Assembly: GCF_031085155.1 (NCBI RefSeq)
Contig: NZ_JAVHUL010000036.1
Location: 1-33,123 of the forward strand
Reading direction: 5' to 3'
Length of the DNA: 33,123 nucleotides
Source of the DNA: Mesonia profundi
GTDB taxonomy: Bacteria > Bacteroidota > Bacteroidia > Flavobacteriales > Flavobacteriaceae
The position numbers were made by a program, and so were the translations under genes. Under the pieces are notes generated by a model, which was not told where the DNA came from, did not search any database, and was given only the letters and a program-made list of their open reading frames with translations. This document shows positions 1 to 7,791 of the stretch, piece by piece (positions within the stretch are counted from its first letter, which is position 1; each line of letters begins with the position of its first letter).

Positions 1-110
1 ATTACAAACCACTATTGGCGAGTTTCTGAAATTTAGGTGCTGAACAAAAAATTTAGATAAAGTCTCGTAAGCCTAGACTTTTGCTTCTTTTCGGTAATGG
101 AAAAGAAGAA
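1..110. repeat. Right half of a long imperfect palindrome element plus its trailing hairpin
   Basis: The window opens inside a diverged copy of the element seen complete at 397-573 and 20887-21063. Visible parts are a right-arm-like stretch, the terminal TAAGCCTAGA, and then a short hairpin with arms 84-92 (CTTCTTTTC) and 100-108 (GAAAAGAAG). The hairpin has a different sequence from the one in the other copies but the same position and pairing, so structure is conserved over sequence. The left half would lie outside the window. Confidence 0.6.
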
Positions 111-269
111 AAACTTACATCTAAAATGCTTATGATTGTCGACTAACAATTCATATACATTAAAAGTTAGAAGTGAGGCTTCGATACAATTTTCTTTCGA
201 AAATCACTCAGCCACCGTTTTAGTATGGAGTAGTTAGAGGTGAGAGGTGAGACGGGAGAAAATAGAACC

Positions 270-299
270 AAGACTTTTAGACCCACGACGCTTAGACTA
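270..299. repeat. 15-bp minisatellite, 2 units
   Basis: Two 15-bp units, AAGACTTTTAGACCC then ACGACGCTTAGACTA. The same final two units close every array of this family in the window, while the number of units before them varies. Confidence 0.7.
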
Positions 300-396
300 A
301 AAAAAGTGAAAAGAGAAAGTCGGAAATTGGAAGTTAGAGATTACAAAACGAGAAAAATTTTAAAAGTAAAAACGAAAACATGAAAAGAAAGTATCC

Positions 397-573
397 GGCC
401 TATCGAAAGTTGCGCGTAAAATTGGCAGTGTAGTAAGCGTAAAAATTTTAGGCTGTTTGAGACCGATGATAATCGGGTGAGTTCCTAAAATTTAGCTTAC
501 AAACCTACAATTTAGCGCTGGTTTCGTAAGCCTAGATCTTTTTGTTACTTTTTCCAGCGATGGGAAAAAGTAA
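397..573. repeat. Long imperfect palindrome element (copy A) with trailing hairpin
   Basis: Positions 397-532 fold back on themselves. The left arm GGCCTATCGAAAGTTGCGCG pairs with the right arm ending GCGCTGGTTTCGTAAGCC, the next segments AAATTTTAGG and CCTAAAATTT pair exactly, and the tip is CCGAT-loop-ATCGG. A second hairpin follows at 545-573 (TTACTTTTTCC/GGAAAAAGTAA). Copy B at 20887-21022 is the same length (136 nt) and differs at three positions, all around the tip. No open frame is involved. It could be a MITE or REP-like element, or a structured RNA. Confidence 0.8.
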
Positions 574-717
574 AGAATATATATAGCACCTTAATGATTG
601 TCGATTAGCAATTCATATACATTAAAAGTGAGGCTTCGATACAATTTTCTTTCGAAAATCACTCAGCCACCGTTTTAGTATGGAGTAGTTAGAGGTGAGA
701 CGGGAGAAAATAGAACC

Positions 718-777
718 AAGACGTTTAGAAACAAGACTGTTGGAATCAAGACGTTTAGACCCACGACGCTTAGACTA
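718..777. repeat. 15-bp minisatellite, 4 units
   Basis: Units are AAGACGTTTAGAAAC, AAGACTGTTGGAATC, AAGACGTTTAGACCC and ACGACGCTTAGACTA in perfect 15-bp register. The second module carries two more units than the first at 270-299, so copy number varies between otherwise similar modules. Confidence 0.8.
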
Positions 778-874
778 AAAAAAGTGAAAAGAGAAAGTCG
801 GAAATTGGAAGTTAGAGATTACAAAACAAGAAAAATTTTAAAAGTAAAAACGAAAACATGAAAAGAAAGTATCT

Positions 875-1044
875 GGCCTACTTTTCATGTGCGTAGTAAA
901 ACCAAGAAGAAATTTAGCGTTGGCTGAAGCAGTATGGCCTAGCGCAGCGATCGCCATACGGAGGATATAATTTTTTCTTTGGTTTTCAAGAGCAGGAAAA
1001 TCAGCCTAGATTTCCCGCCCGAACGTACCTTTTTGGTACGGGCG
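875..1044. repeat. Long imperfect palindrome element (copy C, divergent) with trailing hairpin
   Basis: Starts GGCCTA at 875 and ends AGCCTAGA near 1010, the same borders as copies A and B, but the arms are of different sequence. AAAACCAAGAAGAAATT pairs with AATTTTTTCTTTGGTTTT with few mismatches, and the tip is GTATGGC...GCCATAC. The expected trailing hairpin is at 1016-1044 (CGCCC/GGGCG and GTACC/GGTAC around a T loop). Same architecture, different sequence. Confidence 0.7.
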
Positions 1045-1327
1045 AGGTTTTGTTTAGCTCACGCGCTATTATTTTTATTGAGTTCGTGAATCTCTCTAGA
1101 GATTTCTTTTTTGGGCAATGCAAATCGCAGATTCACGAACACCGAAGGTAAAATAGGAAAGAATGGTGAGTAAAAAAGTAAAAGAGCTAAATATAATCTC
1201 TTATAACTCTCGATTAGCAATAAGCAATTAACTCCTCCTCGCATACTGTCATTGGCTAGGCCGAATCACTGCGTTAGGTTTCAGAGTGAAGTGGTTCGGT
1301 GATGTAAAGAAAACCTCTCTCTAAATT

Positions 1328-1588
1328 TTATTTTCCATAATGATAACGGCAAGCTGCAATCCATATCTCATTATATTGGTATTTGTAAACTAATCGATGT
1401 TCTGAGGTTATACGTCTAGACCAGTAGCCTTGCAAGTCACCTTTTAAAGATTCTGGTTTTCCTATACCTTCAAATGGAGTTCGCATACAACTTTTAAGCA
1501 AAGTATTAATACGCTTTACTATTTTCTTATCCACTTTCTGCCAATATAGATAATCTTCCCACGATGCTGTAGACCAAATTAATTTCAT
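1328..1588 (-). CDS. yoeB: YoeB-family mRNA interferase toxin
   Basis: This 86-residue protein matches the Txe/YoeB family over its full length. It opens MKLIWSTASWEDYLYWQK and ends CRYHYGK. Residues corresponding to the E. coli YoeB catalytic set fall at identical positions: Glu46, Arg65, His83 and Tyr84. The family cleaves mRNA in the ribosomal A site when freed from its antitoxin. The start codon directly follows the stop of the upstream antitoxin gene (TAGATG), so the two are co-translated as a standard antitoxin-first operon. Nothing suggests inactivation. A weak inverted repeat downstream (about 1261-1297) may end the transcript. Confidence 0.96.
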   Translation of the reverse strand: MKLIWSTASWEDYLYWQKVDKKIVKRINTLLKSCMRTPFEGIGKPESLKGDLQGYWSRRITSEHRLVYKYQYNEIWIAACRYHYGK

Positions 1589-1837
1589 CTACTCGATTAA
1601 TTTTTTTTGCTCTCCCTTGCCGGCTTCAAGTTCATTAATAGCTTTTAATAAAACATCTCTGTTTTTACCCGTTAATAAATAAGTGGTTTCCTTCAAGGAG
1701 TTATATTCATCTAATGATATCAAAACGAGATCTTTCCCACTTTTACGTTTAATAATGATATCACTCACATCATTAATCACTTTATCGAACCAATGCTTTA
1801 AATTGGAACGAAAGTCTGTATAATTTACTGTTTCCAT
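1589..1837 (-). CDS. yefM: YefM/Phd-family antitoxin
   Basis: This 82-residue protein has the Phd/YefM layout. The N-terminal DNA-binding and dimerisation part opens METVNYTDFRSNLKHWFDKV, a central LVLISLDEYNSL segment is typical of the family, and a charged, flexible C-terminal tail would wrap the toxin. It neutralises the YoeB product encoded directly downstream with no gap. By family precedent it represses its own promoter alone and more tightly with the toxin. The operator-like palindrome at 1852-1875 overlaps a -7-like element just upstream of the start. Confidence 0.94.
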   Translation of the reverse strand: METVNYTDFRSNLKHWFDKVINDVSDIIIKRKSGKDLVLISLDEYNSLKETTYLLTGKNRDVLLKAINELEAGKGEQKKLIE

Positions 1838-1851
1838 AGTGCAAAAATAAA

Positions 1852-1875
1852 CAAAAGTACCTTATCAAGTACTTT
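1852..1875 (-). promoter_or_regulatory. Candidate yefM-yoeB operator and -7 element
   Basis: AAAGTAC (1854-1860) and GTACTTT (1869-1875) form a perfect inverted repeat around an 8-nt spacer. Read on the - strand, positions 1859-1852 are TACTTTTG, matching the Bacteroidota -7 consensus TAnnTTTG. E. coli YefM uses TGTACA-type palindromes, so a GTAC-cored operator is plausible. No convincing -33 TTG was found. Confidence 0.5.
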
Positions 1876-2110
1876 TTTTGACGTTTAATTCGTAGTAAAA
1901 TAAAAATATCAATGACAACAATCTATACTTGTTTCATTTTGTTTGTTACAAATACGAAGTTAATTCCTAAATATCATTTATCAATTTAGTAAAATTATTA
2001 GGATAACTGTTCCATTTCTATTTTTTACTAAAAAAAAGACAAATGCACTACAATAATGCATTTTTTAGACAAAATCGCACTTTGATAGTGCAATTAAAAG
2101 AATGGAAATA

Positions 2111-2210
2111 AATGACACTCGATTACTGTCATGCAGAGCCTTTCGACTGGGCTCAAGACAGGCTTCGTAGCGGAGTGAAGCCCGCCTCTGGACGGGCAGG
2201 CATCTTTACG
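2111..2210. repeat. Flavobacterial REP-like repeat (TGTCATGC-AGAGCC type)
   Basis: This ~100-bp block, from AATGACACTC to GACGGGCAGGCATCTT, recurs nearly intact at 21300-21392 and partly at 12764-12925. It contains several small inverted repeats, including GAGCC/GGCTC and CCCGCC...GGACGGGC. The remainder of 1876-2337 has no gene. It is AT-rich and carries a small hairpin GCACTTTGATAGTGC near 2070-2090. Confidence 0.75.
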
Positions 2211-2319
2211 TTTTGGAAGTAATACCAATTTTACCTCAAAATGAGCTATTTAATTGAAGGTGCTGAGCTCTTAAGAAATGAAGCCCATAACGAAGTAATT
2301 TTTAAAACTCAAAAAGCTT

Positions 2320-2338
2320 AATGCTTATTCGTAGCATT
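2320..2338 (-). terminator. Likely terminator of the CI-like repressor gene
   Basis: AATGCT (2320-2325) and AGCATT (2333-2338) pair around a 7-nt loop, overlapping the stop codon. On the - strand the stem is followed by AAGCTTTTTGAGTTTT, a T-rich tract. The stem is short, so confidence is moderate. Confidence 0.45.
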
Positions 2339-2745
2339 TAGGATTTTTTAAGTAGTTTCTTTTTACTTTCTAGATCTTGCTCTATCTCTTGGATTACTTT
2401 GAGGAAAAAATCCTTAGATTTCTCGATGGCTTTGTATGTGCCCTGAAGATAGGCTAATTGTTTTTCTAGGGTGTTGATTTCTTTTTTAAGAAGATAGGGC
2501 ATTCTTCCCTCACTTACTTCTTGAACTGCATGCTGCCCTCCTATCATACTTCCTTCCTGACAGAGTAACCAGGCCGGATTTAGCTTCTTACACTTATTAT
2601 AAACCAATTCGGCATCAAAAGTTTTTCTGCTTTTCCAATTGGAAAGTACTTGAGGTTTTACCCCTAAGTGTGCAGCAAATTCACTATCAGTTCGGAAACC
2701 ATAATAGTCTTTTATTTGATCTAACATGTGAGCTTTATCAAGCAT
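2338..2745 (-). CDS. Phage CI-type HTH repressor with C-terminal coiled coil
   Basis: This 135-residue protein has an N-terminal domain of the phage CI repressor HTH type: YYGFRTDSEFAAHLGVKPQV then LSNWKSRKTFDAELVYNKCK and NPAWLLCQEGSM (roughly residues 14-68). Instead of the usual S24 self-cleavage peptidase, the rest (about 80-135) is charged, heptad-like and lysine-rich, probably a coiled coil for dimerisation. Met7 is an alternative start. It is divergent from a small HTH gene and shares a perfect palindrome with it at 2775-2802, so it most likely controls that promoter and its own. No other phage genes are adjacent. Confidence 0.82.
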   Translation of the reverse strand: MLDKAHMLDQIKDYYGFRTDSEFAAHLGVKPQVLSNWKSRKTFDAELVYNKCKKLNPAWLLCQEGSMIGGQHAVQEVSEGRMPYLLKKEINTLEKQLAYLQGTYKAIEKSKDFFLKVIQEIEQDLESKKKLLKKS

Positions 2746-2774
2746 ACTTAAAACAATTTGTGTATTTTAGTCGT

Positions 2775-2802
2775 AAACATTTTGTTTATATACAAAATGT
2801 TT
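2775..2802. promoter_or_regulatory. Operator palindrome between divergent regulators
   Basis: AAACATTTTG and CAAAATGTTT are a perfect 10-bp inverted repeat around an 8-nt TTTATATA spacer. It sits between the CI-like repressor (start 2745, - strand) and the small HTH gene (+ strand). It overlaps the -33 part of the predicted + strand promoter, which is the expected place for a repressor site. Confidence 0.7.
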
Positions 2803-2811
2803 ATATATTTG
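2782..2811 (+). promoter_or_regulatory. Bacteroidota-type promoter for the small HTH gene
   Basis: TTG at 2782-2784 is separated by 19 nt from TATATTTG at 2804-2811, matching the TTG / TAnnTTTG consensus and spacing. Transcription would start near 2818. This rules out the upstream in-frame ATG codons at 2758 and 2797 as starts and points to ATG 2881. Confidence 0.6.
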
Positions 2812-2880
2812 GTACTTAGTGAATTGTTATTTGTTCCTATCAACGGAACAAATTTTAAAAGTGTTAAATGTACAAAAAAA

Positions 2881-3072
2881 ATGGAACAATCTTGTCAATC
2901 AGCCATTATCAAGTCTCTAGCTGAAAAATATCAGATCAGCATGCGTTACGTAAGGTACTGTTTAAACGATGAACGCAAGCCTTCTTTTGCCGATAATTTA
3001 AAAACGGATTATCAGCAAATTATCCAACGTGTGATGTTTGTCATTCATGAGGAGACGGATAGTAGAAAGTAG
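2881..3072 (+). CDS. Small HTH protein divergent from CI-like repressor
   Basis: Starting at ATG 2881, which is the first in-frame ATG after the predicted promoter, this encodes 63 residues. The central part (IIKSLAEKYQISMRYVRYCL) looks like a helix-turn-helix, followed by NDERKPSFADNLKTDY. Small proteins of this type often face CI-like repressors in Bacteroidota phages and islands, where they may act as Cro/excisionase-like switches. That role is inference. A longer frame opens upstream at 2758 but would begin before the operator and encodes hydrophobic residues with no similarity to the family. No downstream partner gene is present, so this switch appears to be orphaned. Confidence 0.6.
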   Translation: MEQSCQSAIIKSLAEKYQISMRYVRYCLNDERKPSFADNLKTDYQQIIQRVMFVIHEETDSRK

Positions 3073-3298
3073 GAATAGATAAAGCTTTTTTGACTGTACA
3101 TACATTTCACTATGTGTATTGTTTGTTATAAATCCTAAAGTGACATCCACTTTAGCTTTGGAGCAAGCGAATTCGAATTGAATGTGAGCTTATGAATTGA
3201 TGACCACTTGAAAATTGATTAACTAAAAAAAAGCCGACATTAAAAAGGCACAAAAAGAAACGTTTAACCTTATAAAATTTAATTTCAATGAGATAAAA

Positions 3299-3338
3299 AA
3301 ATAATGAGATTCTGGTCGAGCCCAGAATGACATTATTT
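3299..3338. repeat. REP-like hairpin in the 3073-3428 gap
   Basis: Nested inverted repeats AATAATG/CATTATT and ATTCTGG/CCAGAAT surround a TCGAG tip. It resembles the TCATTCTGAGC-type repeats common in flavobacteria. Apart from this and the hairpin at 3355-3389, the gap 3073-3428 shows no gene. Confidence 0.6.
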
Positions 3339-3354
3339 GTTAATGAAACAAAAA

Positions 3355-3389
3355 AGCCCCCTCTATATTTTGACGAGACAGAGAAGGCT
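3355..3389 (+). other. Leader hairpin upstream of the susC-like gene
   Basis: AGCC (3355-3358) pairs with GGCT (3386-3389), with further pairing of CTCT to AGAG inside. It lies 40 nt before the susC-like start codon. It could be a terminator of upstream reading or a regulatory leader; there is no clear T-run after it. Confidence 0.3.
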
Positions 3390-3428
3390 AAACATTAATT
3401 TACTCAACGTAAATAACAGCACAAATTT

Positions 3429-6398
3429 ATGAAAAATAAATACACTCCCGCTTATGGGATGGGACTATTATTGCTCTTACTTCTCTTCTTTACGGGGAAG
3501 GCATGGTCTCAACATGAATATACGATTAAAGGAAGCGTTACTGATACTACAGGCTTAAGTATCCCTGGAGTCTATGTACAGCGCTTAGGAACCTCAACGG
3601 GAACGACCACTAATTTTGAAGGAACATACCGTTTACAGGTCTCCCCTACCGATAGCCTTAGCTTTACCTATTTAGGTTTTAAACGGCAAGTGATCGCGGT
3701 AAATAACCAAACTCAACTTAATATACAACTCTCCCCTAGCGAAGAAGCCCTAGAAGAAGTGGTGATCAATGCGGGGTATTACACCACTACAGAGCGGGAA
3801 CGTACGGGAAATATTGCTAAAATCACTGCCAAAGAGCTAGAACTACAACCTGTAGTGAGTCCGCTACAGGCACTACAAGGCCGTATGGCAGGAGTAGAAG
3901 TGAGTCTGGGAAGCGATTTACCTGGCTCCGCTCCCACAATTCGCATTCGGGGTCAAAATAGTTTGCGAGCAGAAGGTAATTATCCCCTCTATATTATTGA
4001 TGGGATGCCTTTTAACTCTACGCCTCTAGAAACTAATAGTACGCTGGGTTTTACGGGGATCGATCCTTTAAGTACACTCAACCTAGCTAATATTGAAAGT
4101 ATTGAGGTGTTAAAAGATGCTGATGCGACGGCCATCTATGGTTCTCGAGGAGCCAATGGGGTCATCTTAATTACCACTAAAAAGGGAACCCCAGGAGAAA
4201 CGACGGTACAGGCGCGTATGAGCACTGGCTTTTCTGAAGTTCCTAACCGCATCGAACTGCTTCATACCGACGAATATCTAAAAGTACGCCGGAGGGCATT
4301 TGAAAATGATGGGATAGTTCCTAATGAAAATAATGCCTATGATTTGTTGGTTTGGGATCAAAACCGCGAGACCGACTGGCAAGAAGAGTTTTTTGGAGGG
4401 CAAGCTGAGTTTACCCAAGCCAATATCTCTATTGCCGGAGGAAGCCCAACCACCCGCTATCGTATGAATGGCTCTTACTTAAAACAAGGTAGCGTGTACC
4501 CTGGTGGGGCTAACTACCATAAAGCTACAGGAAGCGCTCAACTAAACCATAAAAGTAAAGATGACAAATTTTCTTTAGATATGGCGCTTACCTATGGGGT
4601 AGATCGCAATAATACCGTAGGTATAGGCTCCTTAATTCCGCAGATCTACAGTTTAGCACCCAATGCACCTAACATTTTTAATGAAGATGGCAGCCTGCAC
4701 TGGGAAGAATGGAGTGAAGTAGGAAAAGAGAATCCTTTTCAGGGTTATCTTAATACTAGTGAAGTTAAAACCCAAAATATGGTTGCTAACCTTAAGCTAT
4801 CCTATAGGTTATTTGAAGGATTAAAATTTTCTACCAATTTTGGATATACCAACCTTAATAGTAACGAATTGACCAAACGACCCAAGGAGTCTTTTAATCC
4901 TGAGTATGGAGAATTTATAGACCATGAATCTGCTCATTTACAAGGACAACGTTCCTCTTGGATTATCGAACCTCAATTGTCTTACCAAAAAAACATAGGA
5001 AAATTGGGAATTAAGGCTTTAGCAGGAACAACACTACAAGAGCAACTTAACCGCCAAACTGGAGTTACAGGAACGGGCTATGCCACCAGATCGATGATTG
5101 GCAACCTTGCGGCAGCCACTAGTCTATCTAGAGGTGTGAGCCAAGAAACCACCTATCGTTATATGGCCTTTTTTGGAAGGCTAGGTATGGACTGGGATAA
5201 AAAATACTACCTCAACCTTACGGGAAGAAGGGATGGCTCTTCTCGCTTTGGACCCCAACAGCGTTTTGCTAATTTTGGTGCCATTGGGGCGGCTTGGATA
5301 TTTACCAAGGAAGCGTGGATGGATAATCAACTTTCATGGCTGTCTTTTGGGAAATTACGGGGCAGTTACGGAAGTACAGGCAACGACCAAATAGGCGATT
5401 ATGGGTATTTAGATACCTATGAAGCCACGCAGGGGCCAGGTGGTCTTTCTCCCTCGCGTTTGGCCAACCCAGGGTATTCTTGGGAAGTCAATAAAAAATT
5501 AGAAGCAGCGATTCAATTGGGATTTTTAAAAGACCGTTTTCACCTTAATGTAAGTTATTACCAGAACCGTTCTTCTAACCAATTGGTAGGCTATAGCCTA
5601 CCCAGTATTACAGGTTTTACTTCTGTACAAGCTAATTTACCCGCTATCGTAGAAAACAGGGGCTGGGAACTAGAGACCCATGCTAAAATTATAAATTCAG
5701 ATCACTGGAACTGGCAAAGCTCGTTGAATTTTACACTCCCTAAAAATGAATTGGTGAGTTACGCCAATTTAGAACAGTCTTCTTATGTCAACACGTATCG
5801 GGTTGGAGAGCCATTGAATATAGTCCTGCTTTATCAATATGAAGGAATTAATCCAGAGACAGGCTATTACCAAATTGCCGATATCAATGATGATGGGAGA
5901 CTAGATTATGAAGATAGAGTGGTCACTAAAGACCGAAACAACCAATACTATGGAGGCTGGCAAAACACCCTGCAATATAAAAACTTCAATCTTCAGTTTT
6001 TATTTCAGTTTGCCAAAAAGGAAGGAGAATTTGCACTATTTGATGCAGGGAGAGTTGGCGCACAGCGACAAGAAGACTACTTAGGACTTGAAGGCAATGG
6101 ATTTCAAGAAATTTCAACGCAGCTTGATGCGATAAGAGGTTATAGCAATGTTATACAAACCACGTTACCTTATACCGATGCTTCTTATATTCGACTAAAA
6201 ACCTTGTCATTATCCTATACCCTACCCGCTAAACCGTTACGCAAAGTTGGTGTAAATAACTGTAAGGTATTTGTACACGGTCAAAACCTGTTTACCCTTA
6301 GCCAATACCGCGGTATGGATCCTGAGATGGCTCTTGGCCAAGGAACAGCATTTGGTGCTTTACGCACCTTTACCACCGGAATAGAAATCAACTTTTAA
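3429..6398 (+). CDS. SusC/RagA-family TonB-dependent outer-membrane transporter
   Basis: This 989-residue protein has a signal peptide (residues 1-27, ending KAWSQ) and then a carboxypeptidase-regulatory-like domain at about 30-110 (IKGSVTDTTGLSIPGVYV...FEGTYRLQV). A TonB-box-like EEALEEVVINAGYYTTTERE follows, then the plug domain with IRGQNSLRAEGNYPLYIIDG and DADATAIYGSRGANGVILIT, and a long beta-barrel ending in a C-terminal Phe. It should form the energised pore of a SusCD complex in the outer membrane. Eleven nucleotides separate it from the SusD-like gene, and an M16 peptidase follows. The peptidase and the absence of any glycoside hydrolase point to a peptide ligand rather than a glycan; that is inference. 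Confidence 0.95.
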   Translation: MKNKYTPAYGMGLLLLLLLFFTGKAWSQHEYTIKGSVTDTTGLSIPGVYVQRLGTSTGTTTNFEGTYRLQVSPTDSLSFTYLGFKRQVIAVNNQTQLNIQLSPSEEALEEVVINAGYYTTTERERTGNIAKITAKELELQPVVSPLQALQGRMAGVEVSLGSDLPGSAPTIRIRGQNSLRAEGNYPLYIIDGMPFNSTPLETNSTLGFTGIDPLSTLNLANIESIEVLKDADATAIYGSRGANGVILITTKKGTPGETTVQARMSTGFSEVPNRIELLHTDEYLKVRRRAFENDGIVPNENNAYDLLVWDQNRETDWQEEFFGGQAEFTQANISIAGGSPTTRYRMNGSYLKQGSVYPGGANYHKATGSAQLNHKSKDDKFSLDMALTYGVDRNNTVGIGSLIPQIYSLAPNAPNIFNEDGSLHWEEWSEVGKENPFQGYLNTSEVKTQNMVANLKLSYRLFEGLKFSTNFGYTNLNSNELTKRPKESFNPEYGEFIDHESAHLQGQRSSWIIEPQLSYQKNIGKLGIKALAGTTLQEQLNRQTGVTGTGYATRSMIGNLAAATSLSRGVSQETTYRYMAFFGRLGMDWDKKYYLNLTGRRDGSSRFGPQQRFANFGAIGAAWIFTKEAWMDNQLSWLSFGKLRGSYGSTGNDQIGDYGYLDTYEATQGPGGLSPSRLANPGYSWEVNKKLEAAIQLGFLKDRFHLNVSYYQNRSSNQLVGYSLPSITGFTSVQANLPAIVENRGWELETHAKIINSDHWNWQSSLNFTLPKNELVSYANLEQSSYVNTYRVGEPLNIVLLYQYEGINPETGYYQIADINDDGRLDYEDRVVTKDRNNQYYGGWQNTLQYKNFNLQFLFQFAKKEGEFALFDAGRVGAQRQEDYLGLEGNGFQEISTQLDAIRGYSNVIQTTLPYTDASYIRLKTLSLSYTLPAKPLRKVGVNNCKVFVHGQNLFTLSQYRGMDPEMALGQGTAFGALRTFTTGIEINF

Positions 6399-6408
6399 AC
6401 TTATACTG

Positions 6409-7791
6409 ATGAAATTATATAACAAAATTAATCTTTTGCTCTTCTTATGCATCTTAGGCACTTCTTGTGAAGAATTTGTCGAAGTAGAAGTCCCAGCGCA
6501 CCAATTACCCGTTTCTGTGGTATTTGAAAATGAAGCAACCGCACGCAGTGCCATGTTAGGCATCTATTACCAGCTTTTTAGAAGTTCGGCTTTTAGCAAT
6601 GGACATACCAGCAGTGTTACTGCACTAGCGGGATTAAGCGCAGGAACCTTAACCCCTGTAGATGCTACCAACACGGTTTTTACAGAATTTCTCCAACACG
6701 AGGTGCTACCTCAAAATCCTAACAATTTAAATTTATGGTCTAGCGCTTATCATACCGTATATATGGTCAATTCATTTTTGGAAGGGCTCGAGGCGTCAGA
6801 CAGTCTCCCCGAAGAATTAGCTAGCCACTTGCGGGGAGAAGCTTTGTTTATTAGAGGCTTCACTTATTTTTACTTAAGGCAACTTTATGGAAAAGTGCCC
6901 TTAATTTTGACGAGTGATTATCGACTGAATGCTTCGGCCGCTTCTAATACCTTAGAAGAAATACACACCCAAATCCTCGCAGATTTACAAACGGCAGAAA
7001 ATCTTCTACCAGAAGCGTATACTCAACAAGAACGTACCTATGTGAACCGTTACGGGGCAAAAGCCTTATTGGCGCGTATTGCCCTTTATGACGAAAATTG
7101 GCAGTTAGCATTGCAATATAGTAACGAAGTTATTACACAAAGTGCCCTTTATGGTTTAGAAGAAAATTTAGATGAGGTGTTTTTGGCCAATAGCCAAGAG
7201 GCCATTTGGCAGATTTCACCATTAGGTGGAGGCAATACCACTACGAATACCCATGAGTGGACTATTTTCTCTTCTGCCTTTCCTCAATTGCGGCTTACAG
7301 ACGGTTTTGAAACCAACTTTGAAACGGGTGATTTACGAAAGCATTTCTGGCTAGAGCAACATCCAGAGAACAATACCTACCGTCCCTCCAAATATAAAGC
7401 GGGCAACAATAGTAGTGCGATTACAGAATACTCTATGGTATTTCGTTTAGCAGAACAGTATTTTATTAGAGCCGAGGCGCAAGCACACCTATCCAGTATG
7501 CCTGCCGCCATAGCCGACCTAGATCATATTCGAGAAAGAGCGGGTATACCTTTAATAGCACAAACACAACCTAATATAACAACAGAAGCCTTTTTAACGC
7601 TGCTGTTAGAAGAGCGCCAAAGGGAACTTTTTGCCGAATGGGGCCAGCGTTGGTTGGATCTTTGGCGTACTCAACAAGCAGCGTCAGTTTTTAGTGATAG
7701 TACGTTATGGGAGCCTACCGATGAACTTTACCCCATTCCTGAAAAAGAACGTATCAAAAATCCTAATCTCACTCAAAATCCCGGTTACTAA
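6409..7791 (+). CDS. SusD/RagB-family surface lipoprotein
   Basis: This 460-residue protein has a lipoprotein signal (LCILGTSC, Cys20). It carries the all-helical SusD fold signatures: RGEALFIRGFTYFYLRQLYG near residue 140-160 (TPR-like helix) and the C-terminal EERQRELFAEWGQRWLDLWR. It closes with the usual IPEKERIKNPNLTQNPGY. It would cap the SusC-like barrel and bind the ligand at the cell surface. Its stop overlaps the next start (TAATG), so it is translationally coupled to the M16 peptidase gene. It is somewhat short for the family (often about 500 residues or more) but contains both ends. Confidence 0.95.
   Translation: MKLYNKINLLLFLCILGTSCEEFVEVEVPAHQLPVSVVFENEATARSAMLGIYYQLFRSSAFSNGHTSSVTALAGLSAGTLTPVDATNTVFTEFLQHEVLPQNPNNLNLWSSAYHTVYMVNSFLEGLEASDSLPEELASHLRGEALFIRGFTYFYLRQLYGKVPLILTSDYRLNASAASNTLEEIHTQILADLQTAENLLPEAYTQQERTYVNRYGAKALLARIALYDENWQLALQYSNEVITQSALYGLEENLDEVFLANSQEAIWQISPLGGGNTTTNTHEWTIFSSAFPQLRLTDGFETNFETGDLRKHFWLEQHPENNTYRPSKYKAGNNSSAITEYSMVFRLAEQYFIRAEAQAHLSSMPAAIADLDHIRERAGIPLIAQTQPNITTEAFLTLLLEERQRELFAEWGQRWLDLWRTQQAASVFSDSTLWEPTDELYPIPEKERIKNPNLTQNPGY

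Larger units (their letters stand above)
133..1056. repeat. Tandem pair of ~462-bp composite repeat modules
   Basis: The sequence starting TGATTGTCGA at 133 restarts at 595, a period of 462. Each module contains, in order, a CTTCGATACA...CACTCAGCCACC hairpin (hairpins at 189-204 and 644-659), a conserved stretch ending GACGGGAGAAAATAGAACC, a 15-bp minisatellite (2 units in the first module, 4 in the second), a conserved purine-rich stretch, and a long palindrome (397 and 875). The same parts recur at 20.3-21.2 kb. No credible gene is seen in 1-1327; the open frame at 1059-1244 lies within repeats and has no recognisable similarity. Confidence 0.8.

Noticed and set aside
1059-1244. 61-residue open frame on the - strand
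   Set aside because: It lies beside repeat DNA, has no family resemblance and no supporting signals.
2758-2880. N-terminal extension of the small HTH gene
   Set aside because: It starts upstream of the operator and predicted transcription start, and its hydrophobic residues do not match small HTH proteins.
3429-7791. Polysaccharide utilisation locus
   Set aside because: SusC and SusD are present, but there is no glycoside hydrolase, polysaccharide lyase, sulfatase or hybrid sensor; the partner enzyme is a peptidase.
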